Shown here: piece by piece, positions 9,954-17,824 of the stretch
Position numbering within the stretch: position 1 is the first letter of the stretch
Layout of the letters: every line of letters begins with the position of its first letter
NCBI RefSeq assembly: GCF_024346995.1
Contig: NZ_AP024888.1
Location: forward strand, 372,001 to 436,000
Direction: 5' to 3'
Origin: Vibrio palustris
Lineage (GTDB): Bacteria; Pseudomonadota; Gammaproteobacteria; Enterobacterales; Vibrionaceae
DNA length: 64,000 nucleotides
Made by a program: the position numbers and the translations under genes
Notes under the pieces: generated by a model
Databases searched by the model: none
What the model was told of the DNA's origin: nothing
Seen by the model: the letters and a program-made list of their open reading frames with translations, nothing else

Positions 9954-11255
9954 TTAGTAGCCTAAAAAGAGTTGTGGCAGCAGTAAGCTCACCTGGGGAA
10001 CATATGTGACTAATGCCAATGCGAGGATCAATACGGCATAAAACGGCAATAATGGTTTAATCACTTTATCTATTTTCACTTTCGCGACCGAACATCCCAC
10101 AAACAGTGCGCTGCCGACCGGAGGCGTACAAATACCGATACATAAATTGAACGTCATCATGATGCCAAAATGCACCGGATCCATGCCTAAATCGAGGGCG
10201 ATAGGAAGAAATATCGGAGTAAAAATCAGCAGAGCAGGGGTCATATCCATGAAGATACCAACGACCAATAAGATGAGGTTTATCAGCAATAAAACGATGA
10301 TGGGATTATCAGAAACAGCCATCAATGCATCGCTCACCATATAAGGAATACCAGCATTGGCCATCGCCCATGACATCCCCATGGAGGCCCCAACCAGTAG
10401 TAACACAATAGACGTGGTCACCACAGACTCTAAAATAATCGCGGGTAATTGCTTGAGAGAAATTTCACGATAAATCGCAAATGAAAGTATCAGCGTATAA
10501 ACAACGGCAATGGCCGATGCCTCAGTAGCCGTGAATATACCGCCAATAATCCCGCCGATGATGACAACAATAAGTCCTAAGCTTGGCAGCGCATCCAGGG
10601 TTTTGAGCAACACCATTTTAGGTGTGGGCTTAGCGGAGACTGGATAGCCGCGTTTACGTGCAATAATGGCGGCAACGAGCATTAACCCTAATCCCATAAT
10701 TAACCCTGGGATGTATCCGGCGAGGAACAACGCGCCGATAGATGTACCACCGGAGATGAGTGAGTAAACGATAAACGTGTTACTGGGTGGGATGAGCAAG
10801 CCTGTTGGGCACGAAGTAATATTAACCGCGGCCGAATACGCCTTATCGTAGCCTTCTTTTTCTTGTAGAGGTGACATAGTGCCACCCACCGCCGCCGCGG
10901 ATGCAACGGCTGAGCCAGAAATAGAACCAAACATCATATTGGCGAGCACGTTAACGTGGGCAAGTGAGCCCGGTAAGCGCCCACCGAGGACTTTGGCAAA
11001 GTTAATCAGGCGTAGGGCAATCCCGCCTTGATTCATAATATTGCCCGCTAAGATAAAAAACGGAATCGCGAGTAAAGAAAAACTATCTAATCCTGATGCC
11101 ATTTTCTGCGAGATGACCGCAATGGCGGAATCAAAAGGCAGCGATAGCATGATCGTCAGCAGCGAGGAAATTGCGATGCTAAATGAGATGGGAACACCTA
11201 ATCCAAGAAAGACGAAAAAAGTGCCAAATAAAACAATAATCACTTGCCAATCCAT
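9954..11255 (-). CDS. dctM: TRAP transporter large permease (DctM family)
   Basis: A 433-residue integral membrane protein of the normal DctM length with about 12 hydrophobic segments. Family landmarks are FGTFFVFLGLGVPISFSIA at the start, FFILAGNIMNQGGIA near 65, and GTMSPLQEKEGYDKAYSAAVNITSCPTGLLIPPSN near 125-160, which forms the sodium-binding and elevator hairpin region. It works with DctQ and DctP in sodium-driven uptake of a carboxylated sugar across the inner membrane. GGAGCTCACC precedes ATG. It lies 9 bp after dctQ and 44 bp before the GH31 start, within one operon. Glucuronate or a glucuronoside is the inferred substrate. Confidence 0.92.
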   Translation of the reverse strand: MDWQVIIVLFGTFFVFLGLGVPISFSIAISSLLTIMLSLPFDSAIAVISQKMASGLDSFSLLAIPFFILAGNIMNQGGIALRLINFAKVLGGRLPGSLAHVNVLANMMFGSISGSAVASAAAVGGTMSPLQEKEGYDKAYSAAVNITSCPTGLLIPPSNTFIVYSLISGGTSIGALFLAGYIPGLIMGLGLMLVAAIIARKRGYPVSAKPTPKMVLLKTLDALPSLGLIVVIIGGIIGGIFTATEASAIAVVYTLILSFAIYREISLKQLPAIILESVVTTSIVLLLVGASMGMSWAMANAGIPYMVSDALMAVSDNPIIVLLLINLILLVVGIFMDMTPALLIFTPIFLPIALDLGMDPVHFGIMMTFNLCIGICTPPVGSALFVGCSVAKVKIDKVIKPLLPFYAVLILALALVTYVPQVSLLLPQLFLGY

Positions 11256-11264
11256 GGTGAGCTC

Positions 11265-11786
11265 CTATTCGCTGATGCTGGCGGTTGAGTGCGTGGAAGT
11301 AGGGCGAAACAAGCCAGAGGCTTGTTCAATAAAGTCCGCCAAAAGATAGAGACACATAATGACCCCACTAAATGGGAGTGCCATATACACAAAGCCCATC
11401 TTTATGCCTAGCGAGGGCGAGACTTGCCCACTTGCTAATACATTGAACATCAGCTTTGAACCTCCAAACACCATAATGACACCCGCAAAGGTTAAACTAA
11501 TCGCAATGACGAACAGGCGTAATAAGGTCTGCTTTGTTACGTGGTTGTCGAGCATTTGATCCAGTAGATCAATCGCTAAGTGGCGCTTTTGGCCGACGGT
11601 ATAAGCGGCTCCCATCAAACCAACCCAAATAAAGAGAAAGCGCGCCATTTCATCTGTGGTGGTGCTGGGCATATTGAGTACATAGCGCGAAAACACTTGC
11701 CATACGACACAAACCACAAGGCATCCACTCAGGGAGATACAAAAAAAAGCGAGGCATTTATTAAGGATACAAATTAACTTGGTCAT
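11265..11786 (-). CDS. dctQ: TRAP transporter small permease (DctQ family)
   Basis: A 173-residue membrane protein with four hydrophobic segments (about 10-35, 48-64, 90-110, 135-155). The family pattern RYVLNMPSTTTDEMARFLFIWVGLMGAA is clear. The start at 11786 is preferred because CAGGAG lies just upstream and the resulting length equals the family's. The frame can be extended 56 codons upstream from a codon at 11954, but that extension runs through the operator region and has no protein-like content. First gene of the minus-strand operon. A near-palindromic UxuR-like site lies within its leader. Confidence 0.9.
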   Translation of the reverse strand: MTKLICILNKCLAFFCISLSGCLVVCVVWQVFSRYVLNMPSTTTDEMARFLFIWVGLMGAAYTVGQKRHLAIDLLDQMLDNHVTKQTLLRLFVIAISLTFAGVIMVFGGSKLMFNVLASGQVSPSLGIKMGFVYMALPFSGVIMCLYLLADFIEQASGLFRPTSTHSTASISE

Positions 11787-11795
11787 AAAGACTCC

Positions 11796-11805
11796 TGGTC
11801 TACCA
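11796..11805. promoter_or_regulatory. Possible third UxuR-type site in the dctQ leader
   Basis: TGGTCTACCA is the symmetric core TGGT-N2-ACCA of the UxuR/ExuR box, flanked by C and A instead of the full AT/AT arms. It lies 10 bp upstream of the dctQ start, overlapping or next to its ribosome binding site. It is weaker than the two full palindromes. Confidence 0.4.
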
Positions 11806-11886
11806 ACTCTTCTGTTTTGGCTGATTACTTTTATCATTGCCGTATTTTTAGACGAGTTGATTACACCACAATGACTTTTATCACCT

Positions 11887-11902
11887 TGTGACTGTGTTCT
11901 CA
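11887..11902. promoter_or_regulatory. Possible CRP site in the dctQ-dctP control region
   Basis: TGTGA-CTGTGT-TCTCA matches TGTGA-N6-TCACA with one mismatch in the second arm. Its place between the two divergent arms of a carbon-source locus fits catabolite control. No promoter elements were mapped relative to it. Confidence 0.35.
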
Positions 11903-11941
11903 TTACTATTGGTCTAGCCACTTTTTCGCTAAAAGTGCGGT

Positions 11942-11955
11942 ATTGGTCAACCAAT
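11942..11955. promoter_or_regulatory. UxuR/ExuR-type operator, divergent control region
   Basis: ATTGGTCAACCAAT is a palindrome of two ATTGGT arms around two bases, the form known for E. coli UxuR/ExuR boxes (ATTGGTATACCAAT). The same 14-mer, inverted, recurs at 13062-13075 before uxuR. It lies 105 bp upstream of dctP and 156 bp upstream of dctQ. Confidence 0.8.
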
Positions 11956-11968
11956 TGAGATGTTGTGG

Positions 11969-11998
11969 TTGCACAAGAGGAATAGTTATTCGTATGTT
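11969..11998 (+). promoter_or_regulatory. Candidate sigma-70 promoter of dctP
   Basis: TTGCAC (11969-11974) and TATGTT (11993-11998) are separated by 18 bp, 14 bp downstream of the full operator. A repressor on that operator could block this promoter. Both boxes are imperfect. Confidence 0.35.
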
Positions 11999-12046
11999 AA
12001 ATGAACAATAACGACATAATGAAAATAATACCCTACGGAGAGAACC

Positions 12047-13036
12047 ATGATATTTAGCAAAAAAAACGTCATCGCGATGGTGACAAGTTCGGCATTGATC
12101 ATCAGTTCCGCTTCTGTGTCTGCAACGACCATATTAAAACTCAGCCATAATCAAAATAGGACGCATCCCGTTCATAAATCGATGACGGTTTTCGCAAAAA
12201 AAGTCCAGGAATATACCCATGGCGATGTGAAAATTCGTATTTATCCAAACAGCCAGCTCGGTACCCAGCGTGAATCCATGGAATTGCTACAAAATGGTGC
12301 TTTAGACATGGCGAAATCGAATGCGAGTGAGTTGGAGTCGTTCGCTCCGGCGTATGGCGCCTTTAATATTCCGTATCTTTTCCATAGCCGAGAGCATTTT
12401 TACAAAGCACTAACGAGCAAAGTGGGCCGCGATATTCTGAATTCATCCAAAGGAAAAGGGTTTATTGGTTTAACCTACTATGATGGTGGGGCGCGTAGCT
12501 TCTATGCCAATAAAGCAATTCGCTCACCGGCTGACTTAAAAAGCATGAAAATTCGCGTCCAGCCAAGCCCAACCGCGGTGCAAATGATTAAATTAATGGG
12601 TGGGTCACCCACGCCACTTGCTTACGGTGAGTTGTACACGGCATTGCAACAAGGCGTGGTCGATGGCGCCGAAAATAATCCGACCGCATTAACTTCTTCA
12701 CGCCATGGGGAAGTCGCGAAAGTCTACAGCATGGATGAACATGCCATGATCCCAGATGTCTTAGTGATTAGTGAACGTTCGTGGAATAAGCTCAGTGCCG
12801 ATGATCAAAAAGCGATGCGTAAAGCGGCGAAAGAATCGATGATGTATCACAAAAAGTTGTGGACTAAAGTGATCAAAAAGTCGATGGAGAAAGCGAAGAA
12901 TTCCATGGGAGTTGAATTTGTGAAGGTGAAAAAACAACCTTTCATTGATGCGGTCAAACCGTTACATGAAAAAGCGTTGAACAATCCAGAGATTGCAAAA
13001 TATGTCAAAGCCATCGATGCATTAGCACAAGACTAA
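12047..13036 (+). CDS. dctP: TRAP transporter substrate-binding protein (DctP family)
   Basis: A 329-residue periplasmic binding protein with a Sec signal peptide (residues 1-26, likely cut after SVSA). Family motifs are KLSHNQNRTHPVHKSM at the mature N-terminus, MKIRVQPSPTAVQMIKLMGGSPTPLAYGELYTALQQGVVDGAENN around 170-215, which holds the carboxylate-binding arginine, and the helical C-terminus. It captures an organic acid and hands it to DctQM. CGGAGAGAACC precedes ATG. It is transcribed away from dctQM, an uncommon split of the three TRAP subunits across a divergent regulatory region. Neighbouring catabolic genes indicate glucuronate or a glucuronoside as ligand. Confidence 0.92.
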   Translation: MIFSKKNVIAMVTSSALIISSASVSATTILKLSHNQNRTHPVHKSMTVFAKKVQEYTHGDVKIRIYPNSQLGTQRESMELLQNGALDMAKSNASELESFAPAYGAFNIPYLFHSREHFYKALTSKVGRDILNSSKGKGFIGLTYYDGGARSFYANKAIRSPADLKSMKIRVQPSPTAVQMIKLMGGSPTPLAYGELYTALQQGVVDGAENNPTALTSSRHGEVAKVYSMDEHAMIPDVLVISERSWNKLSADDQKAMRKAAKESMMYHKKLWTKVIKKSMEKAKNSMGVEFVKVKKQPFIDAVKPLHEKALNNPEIAKYVKAIDALAQD

Positions 13037-13061
13037 ATGGAAAAATCATAATTGGTCAACA

Positions 13062-13075
13062 ATTGGTTGACCAAT
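13062..13075. promoter_or_regulatory. UxuR/ExuR-type operator before uxuR
   Basis: ATTGGTTGACCAAT, the inverted copy of the operator at 11942-11955, lies 26 bp after dctP and 51 bp before the uxuR start. An imperfect additional arm, ATTGGTCAAC at 13051, overlaps it. This fits autoregulation of uxuR. Confidence 0.78.
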
Positions 13076-13126
13076 TTGTGTGGCCTCACTATAGTGACCA
13101 TAAACCACCAATCATTAGGTACTTTC

Positions 13127-13885
13127 ATGGGTATTGATAACGTTGTCTCGATCGATTTATCCAATCCAAACCGTTTATATCAAGAAGTGGGTTTGCAACT
13201 GCAAACTCGTATATCGCAAGGTGAGTTTGATATTGGCGATCGCTTACCACCGGAGAGAGATATTGCGCAAGCCTTTAATGTGAGCCGCTCTGTCGTCCGA
13301 GAGGCAATCATCATGCTTGAACTACAAGGTTTGGTCGAAGTGCGTAAAGGCTCAGGTGTGTATATTACTCACTTACCGCAGGATAATGGCGATGATGAGC
13401 AACGTTCTAATGATGTGGGGCCGTTTGAGTTGCTACAAGCAAGACAGGTGATCGAAAGCCAAATTGTGAGTTTTGCTGCGAATAATATTACCAAAAGTGA
13501 TATTTCGCTGTTACGGGAGTACCTCGAAAAAGATCGGATATCGCTCGAAAATAATTTGGATGAGGACGATTATGATTTTGATAAATTGTTTCACCTCACC
13601 ATTGCTAAAGCCTCTCAAAATAGTGTGCTCAGCGATATTGTTTACGATTTTTGGCGTCGCCGAGAGCAAAGCCCAATGTGGCAACAGCTGCATACTCATA
13701 TTCACGATAATCAATATCGTTACCGGTGGATTGATGATCATGAAAAAATACTTCATGCACTGCAGCGCCGCGATCCCGAGTTGGCGCGCAATGCCATGTG
13801 GGCTCACATTGAGCATGTAAAAGATACATTATTTGAACTTTCCGATGTCGATGACCCTGAATTTGATGGATTTTTATTTCGTTAA
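13127..13885 (+). CDS. uxuR: GntR/FadR-family regulator of glucuronate genes
   Basis: A 252-residue regulator with an N-terminal winged helix-turn-helix (about 15-80; LPPERDIAQAFNVSRSVVREAI, then GLVEVRKGSGVYI) and a C-terminal FCD helical ligand domain with histidines for metal/ligand binding (FHLTIA, HEKILHAL). The length and layout match UxuR/ExuR (about 257). In E. coli these repressors leave DNA when fructuronate or another uronate is bound. The start at 13127 is chosen because the frame upstream of it runs through the operator at 13062; a TTG at 13052 would start inside that operator. It lies between dctP and uxuA. The exact name relies on context, since ExuR is very similar. Confidence 0.82.
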   Translation: MGIDNVVSIDLSNPNRLYQEVGLQLQTRISQGEFDIGDRLPPERDIAQAFNVSRSVVREAIIMLELQGLVEVRKGSGVYITHLPQDNGDDEQRSNDVGPFELLQARQVIESQIVSFAANNITKSDISLLREYLEKDRISLENNLDEDDYDFDKLFHLTIAKASQNSVLSDIVYDFWRRREQSPMWQQLHTHIHDNQYRYRWIDDHEKILHALQRRDPELARNAMWAHIEHVKDTLFELSDVDDPEFDGFLFR

Positions 13886-13942
13886 TGAAGGGGCTCCCTT
13901 GGTTTTGCTGAGTTTATATTAATACAGATAGGAATAAAGAAT

Positions 13943-15133
13943 ATGGAACAAACATGGCGTTGGTATGGCCCAAATGACCCTGTCTCTTTGAATGATATAA
14001 AACAAGCAGGAGCGACGGGTATTGTCACGGCTTTGCATCATATCCCTAATGGTGAAGTGTGGAGTATTGAGAGTATTCAAGAACGCAAAACCATCATTGA
14101 AGAGAAAGGCTTAACATGGTCTGTGGTGGAAAGTGTGCCCGTTCATGAAGAGATCAAAACGCGCAGTGGTCAGTATCAGCAATGGATTGATAACTATCGG
14201 CAGAGTTTGGTGAATTTAGCGGCATGCGGCATCGATACCGTGTGTTATAACTTTATGCCCGTATTGGATTGGACGCGCACCGATCTCAAATATGAACTGG
14301 CGGATGGCTCATTGGCACTGCGTTTTGATCAAATTGAATTTGCCGTGTTTGATTTATTTTTGTTGCAGAGGCCGGGCGCAGAAAACGATTACACCGACGA
14401 AGAATATCAGCTCGCTCAGCAATGTTTTGCCAAAATGCCGCAAGCAAAGCAGCAGCAACTGATTAATAATATCATCGCGGGCTTACCGGGCGCAGAAGAA
14501 GGTTACACCTTGGCGGAGTTTCAAGCGCAATTAGATCGCTATACCGGGATTGATGCCGCGCAGTTACGTGCCAACATGGTGGCTTTTCTTGAGCAGCTAA
14601 TGCCGACGTGTGAACAATATGGCATTAAGCTTGCGGTGCATCCTGATGATCCACCGCGTCCGATATTAGGATTGCCGAGAATTGTCTCGACCATTGAGGA
14701 TATTGAAAAGCTGACTCAAGCAGTGCCAAGTAAAATGAATGGCTTAACCATGTGTACCGGTTCGTATGGCGTGCGAGGAGATAATGATCTCACTGCGATG
14801 ATTGAAGCCTTTGGTGAACGAATTTACTTTACTCATTTGCGCTCTACCCAGCGTGAAGAAAATCCTAAATCGTTTCATGAAGCCTCACATTTAGAGGGCG
14901 ATGTAGACATGTTTCATGTGGTTAAAGCGCTGTTGACGGAAGAAGCACGTCGTCAGCAGGTTGGCGATACTAACCGCATCCCAATGCGCCCCGATCACGG
15001 TCATCAAATGATTGATGATTTACACAAAGACACTAACCCCGGATATTCTTGCATTGGTCGCTTACGCGGGTTAGCGGAAGTCCGTGGCATGGAGCTTGGC
15101 TTAAAGCGGGCGTTGTTCCCAACCTTGCGATAA
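13943..15133 (+). CDS. uxuA: Mannonate dehydratase
   Basis: A 396-residue enzyme of full UxuA length (394 in E. coli). It removes water from D-mannonate to give 2-keto-3-deoxy-D-gluconate, the last step of this locus. Conserved blocks are [17 protein letters not shown] (about 232), [12 protein letters not shown] (about 272), [18 protein letters not shown] (about 300) and [21 protein letters not shown] (about 350), which include the metal-binding His and Cys residues. AGGAATAAAGAAT precedes ATG. It follows uxuR by 57 bp and is closed by a strong terminator. KDG kinase and aldolase are not in this window. Confidence 0.96.
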   Translation: MEQTWRWYGPNDPVSLNDIKQAGATGIVTALHHIPNGEVWSIESIQERKTIIEEKGLTWSVVESVPVHEEIKTRSGQYQQWIDNYRQSLVNLAACGIDTVCYNFMPVLDWTRTDLKYELADGSLALRFDQIEFAVFDLFLLQRPGAENDYTDEEYQLAQQCFAKMPQAKQQQLINNIIAGLPGAEEGYTLAEFQAQLDRYTGIDAAQLRANMVAFLEQLMPTCEQYGIKLAVHPDDPPRPILGLPRIVSTIEDIEKLTQAVPSKMNGLTMCTGSYGVRGDNDLTAMIEAFGERIYFTHLRSTQREENPKSFHEASHLEGDVDMFHVVKALLTEEARRQQVGDTNRIPMRPDHGHQMIDDLHKDTNPGYSCIGRLRGLAEVRGMELGLKRALFPTLR

Positions 15134-15164
15134 TCGCATTACTTGTACCACTCGTATGATATTC

Positions 15165-15190
15165 AAAAGGAGCCATCAAGGCTCCTTTTT
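15165..15190 (+). terminator. Rho-independent terminator after uxuA
   Basis: AAAAGGAGCC / GGCTCCTTTTT with a 5-base loop and five terminal T, 31 bp after the uxuA stop. It closes the dctP-uxuR-uxuA unit. Confidence 0.9.
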
Positions 15191-15904
15191 GTTATGCGTT
15201 ATTTCACGATACCGGTGATTGGGGGGCTATCTAAACCCCAAACAAATAATGCTTAAAGCGGCACTAAAATCAGCACTGATGAACCATTCTACTTTCACTA
15301 TTTTGATTATAAATAATTAATAGAAAATTCATGTCAAAGATGTTTTTCTCATCCATGTCTCTTTTTATTAAATTTTGGATGGGCATCACACGCGAGTTTT
15401 GATATAAGTTTATGCAATTAATTGTTATTCACACGCTTTGTTACTAGCAAGGTATGGCGGTAGCGTGGGGGAGTCCTAAATACTCTTACCCAGTTGTTGT
15501 ATTTAATAATCGACTCTTGAACGTTTTCGATTTCCGGGGCTTCTGAGGTGATGCATTAATGGAGTGGAGACATCGCGGATTCCTTAAGGATACATTGCCT
15601 TTTACTGTCCATAGAGTCCGTTTATTTTATTCTTCGCAAATTAGGTGCCTGTTTTTATGATCTAAGCATTGGTTTAGTTGCTTGATTTGTCATAAAAGCA
15701 GCAAGGAAAGTGTATTAAGATCAATCATTAACCAGTTTATCAGCCAGAATAACGTGCTGTGGAAAAATGATATAACGCGCATGCTCGAATTTGTATTTTG
15801 AGTTGCTTTGGGATAAGTCTTAAAAGCGTCTTTAAAACAGGTTTTTAGAGTCAAATGTTTGAGCTTTGAAGCTCGGTGTAAACGCGCATGCGCACTATTA
15901 AAAT
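15191..15904. other. Non-coding spacer before the cassette array
   Basis: About 700 bp without a convincing gene. It holds a small inverted repeat TTGGGG/CCCCAA near 15220 and an 11-bp direct repeat AACGCGCATGC at 15774-15784 and 15881-15891. The second repeat copy lies 14 bp before the apparent left edge of the first gene cassette. I found no integrase gene or complete attI/attC in this part. Confidence 0.5.
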
Positions 15905-15936
15905 GTTAGTTTTCATAGTCAGGTATTGAGAAAAAT

Positions 15937-16485
15937 TTGAAAAAAGAATGGCGTTTAATTTGCCGAGAAATGGAAAAATGTAGGCTTGAAAATCAGAAAA
16001 TAGAGCTATCAGATAATTTGCTTTGGTTTCTCGTTATTGGAGAGGATCATCGATTCTGGTCTCATTATGGTTGTGACCCTGTTGGATTATTAAGAGCATT
16101 TTGGTGCTCTAATATCAGAAAATCACGGCAAGGCGGTTCCACTATTGCCATGCAGCTTGTGCGCACCATTATAAAAAAATATGAACCGACACTAAAAAGG
16201 AAATTAATAGAAATCATTTTAGCTTTTATGTTAACAAGAAAATACAGCAAGGAACAAATTTTAAGGACCTATTTGTTAGTGGCGTATTTTGGATGGAATA
16301 TGCATGGCGTAAAACAAGCGTGTCATCAGATTGGTGTAAATTATTCTAAGTTGGATGATTATAGTGCAGCATCAATTGTTGCAAGGTTAAAATACCCACA
16401 ACCCAGACATTATAATGAAATAAAAGAAAATTTAATACAAATGCGTACTAATTATCTTTTAGAAAGAACTAAATTAACTAAATAG
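15937..16485 (+). CDS. Stand-alone GT51-type transglycosylase domain protein
   Basis: A 182-residue protein made almost only of a glycosyltransferase 51 domain, the peptidoglycan chain-polymerising fold. Visible motifs are GEDHRFWSHYGCDPVGLLRA (residues about 35-54, with the catalytic Glu of ED-x2-F-x2-H-x-G) and RQGGSTIAMQLVR (about 65-77), then TRKYSKEQILRTYLLVAYFG (about 100-119), the E-I-L-x-x-YL region. No signal anchor or signal peptide precedes the domain, unlike MtgA or PBP1, so it appears cytoplasmic. A TTG at 15937 is taken as start; an ATG at 15970 is an alternative. It is followed after 10 bp by a nucleotidyltransferase in the same cassette. Function is unknown; a defence or toxic role is speculative. 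Confidence 0.75.
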   Translation: MKKEWRLICREMEKCRLENQKIELSDNLLWFLVIGEDHRFWSHYGCDPVGLLRAFWCSNIRKSRQGGSTIAMQLVRTIIKKYEPTLKRKLIEIILAFMLTRKYSKEQILRTYLLVAYFGWNMHGVKQACHQIGVNYSKLDDYSAASIVARLKYPQPRHYNEIKENLIQMRTNYLLERTKLTK

Positions 16486-16495
16486 TGGAAAAAAG

Positions 16496-17155
16496 ATGGA
16501 ACCTTTTAAAATATCTAATGAGCTTCGTGATGTTGTTAGTCCATATCCCGAAGCAAAGTTAATCCTAGATGCAGCAAAGAGGGGGGGCGAGTTAGCTAAG
16601 CATGCGATTGCTAGACAGTGGTTATCGGAAGGCATTCCATATGCATTTAGATATTGTCCTGGAATATATGAGGCGCTCAGGTTATGGATTGGGACTCGGC
16701 TCAGTGTAGAACCGAAAGAAATAAATTTAACTGGCAGCGCAAGACTTGGTCAGTCTCTTTCTCCAAAAAAAATGGGTAATCCATTTAATGAAGGTTCAGA
16801 CCTGGATATATTTATTGTTTCTTCAGGTTTATTTGAAAGAATAACAAGTGAATTTAATGAATGGTCATTTGAGTATGAGAGTGAATTAATACAAGCATCA
16901 AATGATCGAGAAAATACTTTTTGGAGAAATAATTTACAAAGGTGTCCAAAAAACATCAATAGAGGCTTTATTGACTGTAATGTTATCCCAAATAGAGAAA
17001 AATATACGCTTACTAGAAATATATCTCAGACAATGTATTTATTAAAACAAAAATTAGATATAACGGATAATGCTCCGAAAATTTCACATGCCTCAATTCG
17101 TTGTTATAAATCATGGGATTCATATGTTAGGCAGGTATCTTTAGGATTTGAATAA
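16496..17155 (+). CDS. Polymerase-beta-fold nucleotidyltransferase
   Basis: A 219-residue protein with a nucleotidyltransferase core. The motif GSARLGQSL (residues about 81-89) and then GSDLDIFIV (about 100-108) give the GS plus D-x-D metal-binding signature; FIDCNVIPN (about 161-169) supplies the likely third acidic residue. CD-NTases of CBASS and the minimal antitoxin-type NTases share this layout; I cannot decide between them. ATG follows GTGGAAAAAAG, 10 bp after the GT51 stop, so the two are co-translated. No effector or helicase gene is nearby. Codon use is AT-rich, like the rest of the cassette. The nucleotide and target are unknown. Confidence 0.75.
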   Translation: MEPFKISNELRDVVSPYPEAKLILDAAKRGGELAKHAIARQWLSEGIPYAFRYCPGIYEALRLWIGTRLSVEPKEINLTGSARLGQSLSPKKMGNPFNEGSDLDIFIVSSGLFERITSEFNEWSFEYESELIQASNDRENTFWRNNLQRCPKNINRGFIDCNVIPNREKYTLTRNISQTMYLLKQKLDITDNAPKISHASIRCYKSWDSYVRQVSLGFE

Positions 17156-17160
17156 AGAAA

Positions 17161-17230
17161 ACTAACAAGAGCAACCAACAGACAAACTAATCGCTTAGGC
17201 TCTCAGTTTGCTGCTGTTGCAAGCGTTAGT
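17161..17230 (+). repeat. attC recombination site 1
   Basis: R'' ACTAAC, a 4-base spacer and L'' GCAAC pair with L' GTTGC, a 4-base spacer and R' GTTAGT. Between them CAACAGACAAACT and AGTTTGCTGCTG pair with unpaired extra bases, as in extrahelical-base attC hairpins. It follows the nucleotidyltransferase stop by 5 bp. Confidence 0.85.
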
Positions 17231-17259
17231 CATCAATCGAATTTATCAAGGAGGAAAAA

Positions 17260-17679
17260 ATGTCCGAAAAAAATGGTAGTTGCGGGTGTGGAAACTTAAA
17301 ATATTCTATTGAAGGTGAACCAATAAATTCGCTGTTTTGCTATTGCAAAGAATGCCAAATTCTTACTGGTTCGGATAAATTGTTTGGGGTATGGATTCCA
17401 AAAGATAATTTTAAAATTGTTAGTGGTAGTCCTGTTATCTTTACTCGTAAGGGGAGTTCAGGAAAAGACATGAATTATTTATTCTGTGAAAAATGCGGGG
17501 TAACAATATGCGCAGAAGTTACAGTAGGTAATTTTTATTCAGTTGCCGTATCCACTTTAAATAATTCAAATGAGTTTGTACCAGCAATGGCAATTTATAC
17601 AGCTTCAGCTCCAATTTGGGCGGTGTTTCCTGAAGGAGTGCCTAAGTTTGAAATTTTACCCCCAAACCTGGGTGCTTAA
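17260..17679 (+). CDS. GFA-family zinc-binding protein
   Basis: A 139-residue protein of the glutathione-dependent formaldehyde-activating (Gfa/CENP-V) family. The structural and catalytic zinc cysteines are in GSCGCGNLKYS (residues 6-16), FCYCKECQILTGSD (27-40) and FCEKCGVTICAE (74-86). These proteins bind zinc; formaldehyde activation is proven for few members, so the substrate is open. Start ATG follows AAGGAGGAAAAA, a very strong site. It forms a one-gene cassette with an attC at each end, a common occurrence of this family in Vibrio cassettes. Length is normal. Confidence 0.88.
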   Translation: MSEKNGSCGCGNLKYSIEGEPINSLFCYCKECQILTGSDKLFGVWIPKDNFKIVSGSPVIFTRKGSSGKDMNYLFCEKCGVTICAEVTVGNFYSVAVSTLNNSNEFVPAMAIYTASAPIWAVFPEGVPKFEILPPNLGA

Positions 17680-17681
17680 AT

Positions 17682-17797
17682 GCCTAACAAATTGCTCAAC
17701 CTGAAGCCATACCTCCGCTTCGTTTCGCCCATGCACTGCGTGCATTTTATGGGCTACACTACGCTCCCGGCATGGCTCAGGTTAGCAAGGCGTTATA
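17682..17797 (+). repeat. attC recombination site 2
   Basis: The arms are GCCTAACAAATTGCTCAACC on the left and GGTTAGCAAGGCGTTATAT on the right. The inner stem GCTcAACCTGA / TCAGGTTAGC has the usual unpaired C. The long variable loop, about 116 bp in total, is typical of classical attC sites. Confidence 0.9.
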
Positions 17798-17824
17798 TTT
17801 TTATTAAGCGAAGTGGAGTGTTCA

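Noticed and set aside
11787..11954. N-terminal extension of DctQ by 56 residues
   Set aside because: The extension passes through the operator and possible CRP site, has no transporter character, and a good site precedes the internal ATG.
13052..13126. N-terminal extension of UxuR from TTG 13052
   Set aside because: It starts inside the operator palindrome, while ATG 13127 gives the family length and N-terminus.
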